Source: Chlorops oryzae (Eukaryota > Arthropoda > Insecta > Diptera > Chloropidae). Taken from it: a stretch of DNA of 64,000 nucleotides. Position numbers and translations under genes: made by a program. Position 1 is the first letter of the stretch. Each line of letters starts with the position of its first letter. Below the pieces are notes generated by a model that worked only from the letters and a program-made list of their open reading frames with translations, was not told the origin of the DNA and did no database searches. Positions 1 to 13,155 of the stretch are shown here, one piece after another. The DNA is taken from contig CM035807.1 in NCBI GenBank assembly GCA_020466095.1, forward strand, positions 110,777,308-110,841,307, read 5' to 3'.

Positions 1-92
1 CAAAGCTGGAATAATTATAACAACAAAAACAACAACAACAACAATAACAACAAAACAACAATAACAACAACAACAGTATCTGCAGCAGCAAC
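1..92. repeat. (AAC/CAA)n microsatellite
   Basis: Imperfect AAC/CAA triplets with interspersed AATAAC units and a short CAGCAG run. Such tracts are frequent in fly introns and untranslated regions. No coding frame is supported. Confidence 0.8.
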
Positions 93-131
93 AAAAAGTT
101 GTTTCTTTTTTAAAAACATTAGAATTTGAAG

Positions 132-319
132 CAGTGATGCCAGATTGAGGGTTTTTTCCCCCATTTTGAGGGATTTCTGCAATTTTATTTTTAACCAAAA
201 ATCACTACCAATGTTTGAAAGGAAGTTTTTGTTGTTATTTTTCTATAGAAAATAGAAAAAAATGGGTTTTTTTGTTAAATATCCAAGGGAAAATTGGTTC
301 AAAATTTCTGGCAACACTG
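132..319. mobile_element. hAT-type MITE, CAGNGNTGCCA family, copy 1
   Basis: The left end reads CAGTGATGCCAG and the right end reads CTGGCAACACTG, which are inverted repeats of each other apart from one base. The flanks are ATTTGAAG at 124-131 and ATTTGGAG at 320-327, an 8-bp duplication with one difference. An 8-bp duplication with a CAG-type terminus is the hAT pattern. There is no transposase, so it is non-autonomous. Related copies lie at 347, 13427 and 16489. Confidence 0.65.
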
Positions 320-346
320 ATTTGGAGTCTTTTTTTTTGTTATGAA

Positions 347-555
347 ACTGTTGCCAGTTTAGAGGGATCTCCCGGAATTATAAAGACATTTTTAGTGGAG
401 TTTTATGCCAGAAAAGTGGTCAGGGACATTTTTGACGGGACCTCATGGGACCAAGTTTTTGCTTTTATATCTTAAAATTAAATTTTAATGACTTTCGGCA
501 TTGTTTAGCGAGACATCTCGCAAAAAAAAAAAAAAAAAAAAAACTGGCAACAGTG
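347..555. mobile_element. hAT-type MITE, CAGNGNTGCCA family, copy 2
   Basis: The ends ACTGTTGCCAGTTT and AAACTGGCAACAGTG are inverted repeats. Flanking octamers GTTATGAA (339-346) and CTTATGAA (556-563) agree in seven of eight bases, which fits an aged 8-bp target duplication. It lies only 27 bp from copy 1. The right part holds a long A tract (about 522-543). Confidence 0.55.
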
Positions 556-563
556 CTTATGAA

Positions 564-2281
564 CTTGATCTGTAAAATATCGGTACTATTCGGTAAAAAG
601 TAACGATTACTCTAGTCAGTAATCGTAATAACGTGTCGTTACTGATGGAAATATTCGTTACTAAGAACTTTTTCTGCACTCATGCCAGCTGATGGTTGCC
701 AGAGTGATAAAGTACTTACTATGATGGGTCCTTTGGGAGCTTTGGTTACACTTTATCAACAAAAGCAACGGCATTCGGTCGTGAACAATATTTGAAAAAA
801 TTATAATGAGTACTAAGTAATGATTACTTGACCAAAACTAACGAAATCGAGTCGTGTAAATTTTATCATTTTTACAGCTCTATTATGAACACAAAACAAA
901 AAACATATGGCAACGCTGTACTCAAGAATCTCAGAATATGTATGCACTATGTACACATTTATTCGACGATTTCAATCTTTTGATATCCATGCAGCCGCAG
1001 CGGACCCGAACAAATGCACCCACACATGCACACACGTACGCACGCACCCACACACACACAGAGAGGGAGAGAGAAAGAAAGATCGACGTACAAATCACTT
1101 ACATTCTCACTTGCGCGTAATAATAACGGCATAAGTGCGCAATATCAGTTTGTAATCCCTCCATCGAAAGTGCTTTGACGGACGGTCGGGTCGGCCTTAT
1201 GCGGAAGCATGTAACGAGTTTCCATTATTTATGAGAATTAATTCTGTTGCGTTCAAGTATTTAAATTTTTTTTTTTTATTTATTGGTTTCTATTTTTTTT
1301 TTTTTAATTTAATTTATTTCAATTTTATTTCTTCTCATTTCCATTTCCACATCGATTTCCATTTCCATTTTCCTTCGATTTCATTCGATTTGTTGCGAAA
1401 ATATGTTCGAAATGATTCAAAATGCAAAATCACTCGCGGATATGTAGGAGAGGCGGATCTTTGTCGTGGTTTTGACGCACTTGGACTTTTGAGAGCTATT
1501 TTATGCGATCTATTTGGATTTTCTTTATATTATTTTATTGTTTATTTCCTATACTCTACATACTTGGTGGAACAAAAGAAAATACTATAAATTCAAATTC
1601 GAATTATTTTCGGAACGATAAGAGCGCGAGCGAACAATATTCGTCGTTTCAATCTGTTCCCTTCCGTATTAATTAGGCCGTTAATGAAAATCGACATTTC
1701 CCGTTCATTTCAGTTTAGTTTAGTTCAGTTCGTTGAGTTCGCAGAATTCTGGAACGGCGCGGCGCGTGGCGCGACAATGGTAAAACAACAACAACAACAA
1801 CAAGCACGAGACGGAGCACGCAGCATTGGTGTCGTTCTGGATGCGTTGGAGGGGAAAATGTTCGACGAACAACTCCTCTCTTCAGGGGGCGCTCATGCAA
1901 TTAATCAATGAAGCGCAATCAAAAATTCTTGAATAATGTTCTCCCCCCCTCCCCACTATGCTATTGTTTTACACGTAAATGGCACTTTATTTTTCGGGGA
2001 AATTTAATTTTCATTTTAATTGGCCATTTTCTTTGTTCCCTTGAGAGCGAATTACCGTTGAGAAAGGAAGGGAGGAGAGTAGGTACATACATACATACAT
2101 ACACCCACAACACTAAGGCGGCAACTAAAATGGGGGAAATTTCTAGAAAACCTTCACAGTGAAGAGGCCCAATCGATGGATTTATGAATGTGCTGAAAAG
2201 AACAGTCAAGTTCCCTTGAAATAAAAAAATATATATATAAAAAAAAAAAATAAATAAAATATAAATTAAGAAAGCATTAAC
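564..2281. other. Non-coding, microsatellite-rich interval
   Basis: No recognisable protein. It contains a CA-rich then GA-rich stretch (about 1015-1085), T-rich sequence with ATTTCC repeats (about 1265-1380), a (CAA) run (about 1781-1803) and a TACA tetranucleotide run (about 2083-2103). The CpG content near 1600-1900 is higher than in the flanks, as in fly 5'UTR or promoter-proximal DNA, but I see no start signal or conserved exon. Confidence 0.5.
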
Positions 2282-2478
2282 AGCCCAATTCTGAACATTC
2301 CCGAGGAACAAATTCCCAGAGAATTTACTTTTCTCGAGAGTAAACTTCTTCTTTTTTATATATTTAGGGGAAGAAATTTGTTGGGGAATAGGTATTTGAC
2401 CCATACCCATAATTTTCCTTACTCTATGTATTTAAAAAAGGAAATTTTAAGTCTTGAGAAAGAAAATTCCCGGGGAAC
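2282..2478. mobile_element. Diverged copy of AGCCC-terminus MITE
   Basis: Starts AGCCCAATTCTGAACATTCC and shares an ordered set of segments with the better preserved element at 36336-36536: TTTACTTTTCTC, GGGGAAGAAATTTG, CCCATACCCATAATTTT and finally AAATTCCCGGGGAA. The far terminal repeat is lost into an A-rich stretch. Confidence 0.55.
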
Positions 2479-3050
2479 ATGTAAAAAAAAAAAACCTACG
2501 ATCCCTATTCCATTTAAGCTCTGCAGCCGCGTACCCAAAAAATCATTCAAGGAGGGGTTTTGGGCATACAAAACTTTATATCAAGACTATTTTCTCGTGT
2601 TACTTTGTGATTCCTTGCATTTCGAAGGCGGTTTAAACCCTCCAAAATGACCCTCTTCGCATCCCACATAAGCTCTTAGAGGTCAAAATCTCTTTTAATT
2701 TACTGAGAACAATTTTTGATATTTTCTTTTGTCCCATTTCCAATACCTACTTGTAAAGCTTCATCCGACTCCGACTACATTGAGCTGATATGGCATCTGT
2801 GGCAGCATAGAATGATAGCCTCAGTCGAAATTCACTGCTTCCAGAGACAAAAAGGGCTAAAAATTTGCTGCTCTTATGCCTTCCGATCCGAAAATGAATT
2901 AATTTTCAAACAATTTAACCCTTTCGCGTCTGCAAACTTCACAAAATTCACAGTCACCGAAGATTAAAAAAAAAAAATATTAGTTAAAGTCGTCATTTGA
3001 CAGTGTTCCTTTGTCGGAACAATTCTAAGCGGGGATTTTTTCTCCAACAT
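2479..3050. other. No feature recognised
   Basis: AT-rich sequence with short open frames only. I see no repeat boundary, RNA gene or conserved protein. Confidence 0.4.
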
Positions 3051-3470
3051 TAAGGTTGAAAACACACCAAAGCCAACAAAACGTTTTTTTGACGTACAGC
3101 CAAAAAAACGCTTTTCGCGATAACCCACACCAACGCCAACAAATTTGTCGAGCTCAAACAAAATCCAAGCCAACAGCTTTCTGCATGATTTTTTGTCGAA
3201 GCTTCTGTTTTGCTCTCGTGTCGTTTTCAGTTTGCGTTGCGCCGTAAGCTTACATGAGATTATCGACGTCGACAAGCGTTCGCAACGTTTTGTCGAGTTC
3301 GGTGTGGGTTAGCTGTATGGAGTGCCATATGTATATGAACGGCGTTCGAACAAATGCGTTGACCAACAAAACGTTGTGTCGTACTCGGTGTGTGTTGCTA
3401 GATAAGAAGCAATATACACTTTTGTCGAATTGTCGACATGAAACAACGTTTTGGTGTTTTCAACCTAAAG
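3051..3470. mobile_element. Foldback-like element with GTCGA and CCAAC motifs
   Basis: The left edge carries GGTTGAAAACACACC and the right edge carries GGTGTTTTCAACC, so the ends are inverted. Inside are repeated forms of CCAACAAAACG and TTGTCGA in both orientations. This looks like a palindromic non-autonomous element. No clear target duplication was found, so the edges are approximate. Confidence 0.4.
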
Positions 3471-5639
3471 AAAGATTTTAGTGTTCCTGGAGATCCAGGA
3501 CACATTCTTCTTCCATAGTTTTAAAGAAGAAAAAAAAAAAGTATAAAGGTCACCTGAGAACGTATAGGTTCCACATTAATTCAATAAAAATGCTGGTTTA
3601 AGTATTTTCAATGTTGTGAAATAATTTCGATATCACTATTCGTCATTCCTCGCCTGCGAGAAGAACGGGTTTCCGTGAGTTTTCGCTGCCTCTTATACCC
3701 TACTGAAGACTGTAATTGTTATATACATAGATTGAGAGGCATGGCAACAGTTTCAGTTTTATAGAGTTCAAGCGAATCATCAGCAAAAGTCAACGATTTA
3801 CCCCGCCGACACCACCACACATTCACCCCTTCCGGAATGAGAAAGCCAAAAAAAAAAACCAAAAAAATAAAAACAAAAACGTAATGAGAACAACAACCGT
3901 AGCTAAAGGTGATGGTACTGTAGCTGAAGCAAAGGCACAATAGAAGTTATAGGCCCCCCATTCCCCTCGGAATTAAAGTTCATTCGAACTATTAGTTCTA
4001 CTCTATGACTATGACTAGGACTACTGGTGATGGGGCCAACCGAGAACGATGCCACCAAAAAAAAACTTTCGGACTTGTAGAGAAAAAGGCGACGAAACAT
4101 CATAGTCGCTGCTCTTTGCGCTCGAGCGTGCCTTTTACTACTATTACCTTTCTTCGGTGTTGCCACACTCACTCGCGCACTTGTACGAGTCTTTTTCGTT
4201 TGGTTAAAGAACCCAAAAGAGAATGTGGGAGCGAAAGAGAGCAAAAAAAGAATCAAAAAGCAACAGCTTTGGGCAGTTTCATGAACTTTATTTTGACAGA
4301 ATTTTTTTTTTTTTTCTTCTCTTCCTCTTTCCGCAACAGTTGCTCGGTGTTGCCAATATTAAATGTGGTCATAATTGTTGTTGTTGTTGTTAGTTTTGTT
4401 GTTTTTATAGTCGTTGGCTGCTTGTTACTCAACGGTGTTATTGACATCAAGCTCGGCTCAACACGTTCTGCTGCTCTTTTTGTGATTTTCTTCGTGCTCT
4501 TTTTGGCGTTTTTTCTTTTATTTTTTGATTTTTTATTTTTTATTTTAATTTTAATTTTTTTTATTTTTATTCATTTATTCCTTTCTTTTTTTGTTGTTCA
4601 GCTTGAGACCATGAAATTTGGCAGTGCATTGACTTCCAAGTCTGGCCATTATTAAAAGCCGAATCGCAAAATGTTTGAGTTTCTTTCTTCTTTTCAGCCG
4701 AAATGAGTTGCTAGAATGACCGCAAACACTAAATTTTGTTCGATTCTTTTCCAAGTATTTTTGGTCGCATCTGTGTGAAGACGGTCTTCGGTAACGGTTG
4801 ACCGAATACAGTTCGCCCGCCCGCCCGCCTGCCGGCATTGAATTTCTGCCAAAAAAAAGCGCTCATATTTAAAGCCCACTTCCTGGAAAGGTTATTCAAG
4901 CAGCGATTCGGAATGGGGAATAATTCTTTGAATCTCTCCCTCTGACTCACATGACACAATAACCGCGTTAGATATGAACAAAAACAAAAAAAAAATAGTA
5001 ATGAAGAATAAATATTAAAAAAAAAAAAAGAAGTCTCAAAACCATGTCCTTCAGACTGTGCCCCGTAAGCAAACACGTAGTGTCTTAGGCGCCCGTCGAA
5101 GCATGACTCACTTGCGTCGCCGACGTTATATGTAGGATCGCCGCGTTGCGAAAACTTTCTGACGTTGACATTTATGTTTTTATGACGCAAAAACGGAAAA
5201 TTTTTATTGTATAATTTATTTAATGCGTTGGAACTGTCGAATTATAATGCATGACTCACCAACAGACCAAAAGGATATCAAATGTATTACCTAAAACGAC
5301 AAGAAAATAGGTAGGAATTTTTATTAAAATTCGAATCTAAGGATACGTGATTTTATGTAATAAGAATGGATATAATCGAAAAGGGAATGTGTTTTTGACA
5401 TATGAAATTTATATTTTTATCCGAATAAGGACCGTCGAATGTTCCTTCTTACGTGACATAGTGGTTATGTTCTCTTGTTTGTTCTGTGAAGACTAACATG
5501 GTTCCATAACAATTTTTCTTTTCGAATAGTGGAATCATCTAGAACACACATTGAAATATCATAATTGAAAATAAAATAAAATAAAATACCTACTTATAAA
5601 CAAAAAATCCAATAGGAAAGGATTTATAGCTTCTGTATC
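3471..5639. other. Non-coding interval, CpG-rich middle
   Basis: Contains T-rich and A-rich runs (about 4300-4320, 4490-4600, 5015-5030) and a (CCCG)n-like patch near 4815-4832. Long open frames here are low-complexity phenylalanine/serine or lysine-rich and match no protein I know. It could be 5'UTR or intron of a gene outside the window. Confidence 0.4.
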
Positions 5640-6700
5640 TCTACAATAAAAATCAAAACTCTAATCTTTTTATAAGTAATCAGTATAACAGTAAAATCAC
5701 AATTAAAAAAGGTAAAAAACTTAAAGACAGTTTACCGTTTTTTTCTCAATTTTTATACGATTTTGAAAGATTTTTGGCTTAGGTCAAGACTAAAATCGGA
5801 TGAAATGACTATTGAGCACAAAAGTAAATTGAGAATTTCCTAAAATGACATAGATTTTGCAGTTTAGAATCCAGAAAACTCAATTTTTCATAACTAGTAT
5901 AACAGTTTAACAGTTCATCTTAAAGAAGGTGCAAGTTACATAATATAGAATCTAAACCTCTGCCATTTCATTTCTTTAATATACTAAGATCATTAAAAAC
6001 TAAAAATTTTCATAACTAGTATAACAGTATAACAGTTCCATCTTAAAGAAGGTTCAAGTGACATAATATAGAATCTAAACCTCTGCCATTTCATTTCTTT
6101 AATGTACTAAGATCATTAAAAACTAAAATTTTCATAACTAGTATAACAGTATAACAGTTCCATCTTAAAGATGGTTCAAGTGACATAATATAGAATCTAA
6201 ACCTCTGCCATTTCATTTCTTTAATATACTAAGATCATTAAAACTAAAATTTTTCATAACTAGTATAACGTTTAACAGTTCCATCTTAAAGATGCAAGTG
6301 ACATAATATAGATTCTAAACCTCTGCCATTTCATTTCTTTAATATACTAAGATCATTAAAAACTAAAATTTTCATAACTAGTATAACGTATAACAGTTCC
6401 ATCTTAAAGAAGGTTCAAGTGACATAATATAGAATCTAAACCTCTGCCATTTCATTTCTTTAATATACTAAGATCATTAAAAACAAAATTTTTCATAACT
6501 AGTATAACCGTATAACAGTTCCATCTTAAAACGATGCAAAATTTATATAATATAGAATCCAAACCACCGCCATTTTCTTCATTCAATGTACTCAAATAAT
6601 TAAAAACTCAATTTTTTATAATCAGTATAACAGTTCCATCTAAAAAGACGTTGCAAAAGTGACATATCATAATATAGAAACCAGACCACCGCCATTGAAA
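5640..6700. repeat. 121-bp tandem minisatellite array
   Basis: A unit containing CATAACTAGTATAAC, then CAGTTCCATCTTAAAG, then TCTAAACCTCTGCCATTTC, then ACTAAGATCATTAAAAAC recurs at about 5889, 6011, 6133, 6255, 6373 and 6494. Degenerate units occur near 5670 and 6617. The spacing is 118-122 bp. Central units are nearly identical while edge units are decayed, the pattern expected from unequal crossing-over. No coding potential. Confidence 0.93.
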
Positions 6701-9496
6701 AACAAATAAAAAAAAACTCCTCCATTGAAGAAAATGATTTTCGTGTCCTTTTTGTGGTATGTATAAACAAATCCACTGTGAAAAATTATCCAATTAGCGC
6801 GATTCGTCATCCACCGTTTGTCAAGACAGAATGCGGTGCAAAATTCAATTTCAATTCATTCGATCGAAGACTCATTAACATTTTCAAGTGCCCTTTAAGT
6901 GTAACTAAAGCACTTTAAATGTAATCAAGTACTTAGATCAATAAAACTCATTCAATAGCTCGGCGACTTTTCATTAATGAATTGAAAACTTTGTTTTGAA
7001 AATTGAAGCCTGAAGGGCCCCCCCACACAGAACAGAACACCGAATACCTCACACCTCGCACCCGAATGATTCACTCACTCGTTCGTTTCAACGTTGCGAA
7101 GAAGTGAAGTGTCAAAACCCCGTGAAACATTCCCCACACCTCGATGTGACATTTGGCGTAGGTCCAGTCGATGTGAACAGGTGTAATTAAAACGCCGGCT
7201 AAGTTCATTAACCTAATCCAATTTTGTTGTAGCAGAGCAAAACGAAAACAATAACAAAAATTAAAAAAAAAAAACAAAAAAAAACAACAACAAAAAAACA
7301 GTACAAAAAATAATTAGCACCTACAAGAGAATAGTTGGCGAAAAACAAATTTTGACTCGATGGCAATAAAAATTGGAATGGGGAAAACGGGCGAATTGGC
7401 TAAATGGCTGAATGGCTTAATTCCCCATACAATGAGAGAATAGTGTGCGCGCTTTAACCTCAAAGGCACGTCGGAAAACGTCGATTTGACAATTTGTAAA
7501 TAAATAGAAATGATTTCACAATATATTTTAATGTGTGATTTTAACCACATATGAACATACATACATAGCCGCGAGTGTCGAACGGAGCCAGTCAAGAGCC
7601 GAAATCAGCTTTTGGCTTGTTCGATGATGATGATAATGATGATGATGATGATGATGATGATTCTTGGAAACAGCGGAGGAGGAGCACATAAACGCGTTAG
7701 ACAACAGCCGAAGAGACAACTCGAAGCAAGTTGAAGATTGTGAGGGTCTAAGAGGGGGCATTAAAAACATTTGCTTTAGAGAGAGAAAGAGTGAGCGAGG
7801 AGAGCAGGCCCAGAAGAGGCGGAAAACACGTTTTGCTCATTTTTTGTTTTCTTCCTTTTTCTTTGTTCTTAGAACTTGTCTTTTGTTCTTCGAAATTGTG
7901 ATTCAGCATTAAACAAAAAAAAATATAAAAAAAAATAATAAAAAACTAAACAAAAAAGAAGCAGAAACAGAAAGAGAAAAAAGGGAAAAAATTACAAAAA
8001 AAAAATCAAAAAGAATAGAAGAATCAACATTGCCAACGAACCCGAACGGATATACTTGGCGCGGAAAAATGAGCTAAATTGGAGAACGATCTCAGTCCAG
8101 TGCTCTTAGCCACGAGTTTGAGCCATTATCTCCACTACCCATGATGATTTTTCGAATTGGTAGGGAGTGTGTCTGTGTGTGTGTTTCTTTTTTTTTTTCT
8201 TTTACAACAACACAATGCAATCATAATAAGCTCTATAGAAAGCACATCCAAAAAGAATCTACAAAAGCTGTGATTAATTTTCTAAAAAGAAACTACACAT
8301 TCAAATGAACTCATATGAGAAGAATTCAAATAAATTTAGAATATTTTTCTTAAGAAGCAGCTTTCACATTCGACCAACGATTAACCATGTCCACAGAGTT
8401 TTGTTCAAAAGTAAAACCAAAGCGAACACATCTCTCTGTATAAGAACAAAAAAAAAACGACCCGTGGTCCCTTGGGTGTTTATCAAATCGAATCTAATTT
8501 GTTCTCATAAAAAAAAAACCTTCTTGGAGAATCGAAGGAATTATATTTCATCAAAAGTAATTTTCTTTACCGTTCAGAGAATGATAAATGAGTTAATCTT
8601 TCACTAGTTACTCCGTCATCAGTACTAGGGACACACTGTACCCCTGACAATGCATTCTTCTATTGACATTTTATATGGGCATATGTTCGAGGGGACACCA
8701 GTTGACGCTTGAACTTGTGATGCAGTACAGAATCGCGGATACAATAACAATTACAGTTACGTGCACATTCCCTTTAGTACGTCAATCAGGGATTCACTTC
8801 TGCGATGGTAGATTGTCTTTCACCCTAAGTACAGTGGTGTCAAATGCGTAATTTGTCGCATTACACTACAGTTCTAATAAATAATTTGTAATGAAAAAAA
8901 ATCGAACTTTTTTTGTGCGAAAAAAATAAAAAATGAAGGTTTAAAATTGAAATCATTGGAATTTTTGCATGAAGCTCTGTGAAGACTGTGAGAGGATTCA
9001 CGAATTCAGGACGAAACCCCCTTAAATACTTTCTGCAGACAAAAAAAATTCACTTTTTCCGCCCTGCGGTGATTGACTCGATGTCTGGATTTTGAGCGCA
9101 CAGCTATCCACTGCACAAGGTAACCCTGATTCATGCGCAGCATATATTATATGAGTGTACGAGAAAATCGAACTGTAGACCTCCTCGTTGACCATGTCAA
9201 TAGTGAGATTCTACTGTCTGCGACTTTAATTTCTTTGTCTATGAAGTGACAGTGGTGACAAAGCGGTCAATTTGTCCCGCATTCACTACAGGGTTGCTCA
9301 TGAAATACTTTGTGAGTGAACAAAAGAATCGATACATATTGTACATCTCCAAATGACATGAGTCGATATATTTAATCCTTTTATTCCTAGGCAGAATATA
9401 GGGTCGTCCAGTAATTCATACTTCCATAAAGTACTTAAGGTTTTTCCCTTCACACATACATAGGTGTATCCTAATGAATGTAATATTTTACAAATA
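6701..9496. other. Non-coding interval with simple repeats
   Basis: Holds a (GAT)n run at about 7624-7661, A-rich DNA at 7910-8010 and a short (GT)n at about 8169-8183. Two related short segments beginning CAGTGGTGTCAAA (about 8832) and CAGTGGTGACAAA (about 9249) suggest old transposon ends, but I could not close an element. No conserved protein. Confidence 0.45.
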
Positions 9497-9669
9497 GAGT
9501 GCACTCTCTGCTTACGGAAACCTTAGACGGACACCTATTTTAAATGGACACTTTTTGGGAATGCTCCAGTATTCCAGCTTCTCAAATAGTTTCCTCTAAA
9601 AGCGGACACCTCTATTAAGCAGACATATTTTTCAGTCCCGTTGGCGTCCGATTAAGATAGAGTACACTG
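9497..9669. mobile_element. GCGGACAC-family MITE, copy 1 (TA target)
   Basis: 173 bp flanked by TA on both sides (9495-9496 and 9670-9671). The right end GAGTACACTG is the inverse of the left GAGTGCACTC-type end. Internal GCGGACACC and GGGAATGCTC motifs recur in copies at 11861, 25235 and 53582. TA duplication points to the Tc1/mariner/pogo superfamily. There is no coding sequence. Confidence 0.75.
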
Positions 9670-9671
9670 TA

Positions 9672-11860
9672 TCAAAAATAATCTTATCTTCAAACCAAAA
9701 AAAAAAAAGATAGTTTTCAAAAAGTACCTACTCATTTCAAAATAGTATCGATAAGAACTACACGCTTAACAAAATCTAAAATTAGTAATTTTTCCCGTAG
9801 ACGAGTCAATAAAAAAAACTCACTTGACTTGACAATAACTGAACATAACTTAACTTAAAAGTAAGTTTGGCAATGAAAGGGTTAAAAAATCGCAAGTTTT
9901 GCCATTCCTCACAAATTTTTCACAGTGTAAAATGTCAAAGAAGAACGCACAAAGCACAAAGTTGATATATTCAAACAACAATTCAAGATTTATGTTAATT
10001 ATAATTCAGCACACGTTATAACTTAGGCTTTATGTTTTAATTTTAGATTTTGTGTGTAATTCAAATTCATAAACATTATGTACACGTGTTGCTGCTTGCT
10101 GGACCAGCATTGCACAAATGATAGCATTCAATCAGAAAGCAGACGATGAAGGAAGGTGGTGGTGGAGGTGGAAGAAGAGGCTACAAAGCGTTTTAGCCAA
10201 TTCGATGGCTTGGCTTTTTAGCTGCGTCTAACATTTGCATACAAGCACATACAATACGTTAGTAAATATATATGAATTATAAAAAAAGGTGGAAAAAAAA
10301 TACATTGAAATAAACCATAAAACAAATGAAGAACAGAAAAGAGAAAAAGGCGAACACGCGCAAAAGCGAAATTCTCAGATTCTGCTGAGCTAAGCTGAGC
10401 TCAGTAGATGATTCTCCGCTCAAAGAAAAAACAAAAAAAAAAAAAAAAGAAGCTATTTTCGCATAAGCGTCTCTCTCAGTTTGGGTGTTGTTGGGCGAAT
10501 TCTCTCTTTCGTTTTGGCTTCTTTCTCTCAACGCTGGTGTTGCTCTCGACGCTGCGGCGTTTGCTCGCACCAAATGCGAGAATAATAACAAAATTCAAAA
10601 AGCTTTGGTTTTGCTGCTTTTGTGCTGCCGTCGTTTTCGTTATTGTATGTTGTTGTTGTTTTAATGAAGGTCAATGCTCGTTGCTGCGTTGCGTCGTCGT
10701 TGTTCTGGCTCAATCTTGAACAAACGTACATACGATTATTTAGGTTCTCACAGCGTGTGTGTGTGCTTGTTTGCACATACATATTTACACATATACGTAC
10801 GTATGTATGTTATGGCGTGTGTGTTAGATTGGTAATTGTTTTTGGTAGTTAATCGCTTTTTTTAGTACAAGGAAATATCTGCCGCGATTGAAGGCGATAT
10901 TTTTGTGTAATTCTGCTGGCCGCAAGTGTTTGGCGGGAAAAAGATTAATGAAAAAAAAAATGTATATATGTACATATTGTACATATTGTACATACATATA
11001 TAAATTAAAAAATTAAAAATCAAAATATAATTGAAAATTTATAAAATATGTGAAAGGCTTCGAATCGAAATAAATATAAAATTTCATTATTCACATGAGT
11101 TTCTGTCTAGTCGGTCAATCATTCAGTCAGTCAGTCAGTCAGTCAGTCATTCATTCAGTCAATGAGCAAGGCATTGGATCCAGTCCCCTGCGTCTAGTTG
11201 GTCCGGTTTGTCTGTTAAAGTTTGTTCCGCACTTTGGGTGCAGAGTTTATTCGCACAATTAATTAATTTCTGTTGTCAACTAATTAGCTAAAGAGTCCAA
11301 CAATATGAATGTGAAGAGGAATAAGGAGATAAGATGGCGGAGGCGATGACGGAGACGGAGACGAAGACGGGGGCGACGTGTAAATAACTCAAGTGGAAAC
11401 ATAGTTTGAATATGAACTCTTAGAGTAATTACTTCAAGTAGTTGATAATGATGAAGGTGGTTTCAAAAGAAAAAGATAACGAAAAAACAGACTTAAATAA
11501 ATGGAAAACTTGTTTATCTGCCAAAGTTAAAGATAATTAATTAAATTGTATATACCTATAGAAGAATGGCCGAGGGGAGATGAGAACAAATGATTTAAAA
11601 ATTATGCCTAACTTTAATGATTTCATTCGGGCCAACCAACCCCCCATACGGATGTGCTGCTGATCATCTTAGGCCATAGATTAGAAGGTTTTCATTTAGT
11701 AAACTATTTTTGGACCTTACGATGGATGGGCTGAAAGGCCGTTGTGTTCTGCTTCAAATCGCCTCCGTAATGATCGTAGCGGATACCTACTGTGCTTTGG
11801 CAGTTGAAATTAGTTTGTCTATTCCTAATCCTCAAAGTCTTCCCAACGGTTCATCATTAC
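9672..11860. other. Non-coding interval with simple repeats
   Basis: Includes TACATATTG-type repeats (about 10965-11000), a (CAGT)n run (about 11127-11150), a GAGACGGAGACG purine repeat (about 11345-11375) and a CpG-rich block (10370-10800) with GTT/GTC triplets. Open frames here are low-complexity. This may be regulatory or 5'UTR sequence of an unseen gene. Confidence 0.4.
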
Positions 11861-12002
11861 CGTGAAAGTCTTTCCTTGCGGACACTCCTCTTAAGCGGAC
11901 AATTTTTGGGAATGCTCTAGTGTTTCTGGTTCTCAAATAGTTTCCTCTTAAGCGGACATATTTTTCGGTCCCGTAGGTGTCCGCTTAAGAGACAGTAAAC
12001 TG
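11861..12002. mobile_element. GCGGACAC-family MITE, copy 2
   Basis: Shares TTTTTGGGAATGCTC, TTCTCAAATAGTTTCCTC and GGTGTCCGCTTAAGAG with the copy at 53582 (opposite orientation). The right end AGTAAACTG is followed by TA. The left end has decayed. Confidence 0.7.
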
Positions 12003-12639
12003 TATAAGTTTTAATTATTTGGGAAGGAACCAGTCAAGGCTGTTGGAGCTGAATGTGAGTTTTGAGTTAAGACGTTGATGTGGGGAGTCTTCCTTATCTT
12101 TTTATAGTGAGTAGATCCCATCTAATCCGACAAATGTTGTGCCGAACTATCGAAAAAATCAGATTATATCCTAAGACCCCCTATAGCCCGGAAATTTTTA
12201 AAAAGTAGTACCTTCCCTGCAGTAGTTCCAACTACTCCCCGACTAGTACAAAAATACTAGGACTATTCCCTTTTAATTTGCCAACCAATGATTTATTCTG
12301 CTTTTTTTAACATTGAGCTATCATTGAAAAATAACCAGTCCCACATTTAACTACGTCAGGAGTAGTCCTACTGTGGTCAATTAGATGTCAATTGTCGTAT
12401 ATGTACCAGTTAGACTTGGAGTGCTCAACTACTACTCTACGAGAAGATCTCCTATGATCAATAAGGGATCAATTGTCTTGTCCTGTTTCTTCTATACCAC
12501 TTGTTCCTACTCAAGGTCTGGTCAATTCTCATGCCTAAAATACACTAATATTTCGATGAACCCCTTCTCTCCTTCCATGACACAACAGGTAAAAACAGCC
12601 TTCGCCTTTCTTACGATGTTCCTCTATTCTTCACGATTG
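12003..12639. other. No gene; possible decayed CCCTGCAGTA element
   Basis: A segment near 12213 reading CCCTGCAGTAGTTCC resembles the terminus of the element at 55378, and CTACTGTGG near 12370 may be its other side. Otherwise nothing recognised. Confidence 0.35.
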
Positions 12640-13010
12640 TAGGCTCCATCTATCCACTGTGTCTTCAGCCTTCCAATCGTCCTTCTGCCATTGGGATTTC
12701 CAAAACAAATTCATTTTATCACCGAATTCTCATGTTTTCGTGCTAGATGGCCGGTCCAACGTAGCCTTTAACTTAACAAGGTGCTACCATTTAATATCTC
12801 AAGTAATTCGGCATTGTTTCTAGCTCTATATGATCCATCCATCTGACGCATTGGACCAGAAATCTTTCTTATCATATTTCTTTCCGCTACATTTTAAGCA
12901 TCAGTGTCTTCCTTTTTCAGCGTCCATGTTTCGCAACCATATATTTATATTGGTTGGACTATGGATCTATAAATTAACCTCAGAGTCCTCCATTTTGGTA
13001 AATTGAATGG
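12640..13010 (-). pseudogene. RTE-like LINE ORF2 C-terminal remnant
   Basis: Read on the minus strand, broken frames give YGCETWTLKKED, then ERNMIRKISGPMRQ, then a MDGSYRARNNAELLEIL-like stretch and ERNMIRKI neighbours. These correspond to the region after the reverse transcriptase in RTE-type LINE polyproteins (known pattern CEAWTL...ERRILRKIYGP...YNEELY). Several stops and frameshifts are visible, so it is dead. I infer the clade from motif resemblance only. Confidence 0.6.
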
Positions 13011-13155
13011 TCTTCAATGCTGCAGAGATGTGATCCGACAATTACAGATCCAATGATAAGATTCTATATGTTTTATTCCAGTCGATAAACATGATAATCC
13101 CTGAATAATAGTCATGTCGGACGCAGGGTTACTGATCTTTCACTGAAAAAGTTAA

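Noticed and set aside
4005..4655. 216-codon plus-strand frame
   Set aside because: The C-terminal half is poly-Phe/Ile from T-rich DNA and the N-terminal half has no recognisable domain, start context or conservation signal.
5640..6700. CRISPR-like array
   Set aside because: Contiguous tandem units of 121 bp with no unique spacers, in a eukaryotic genome.
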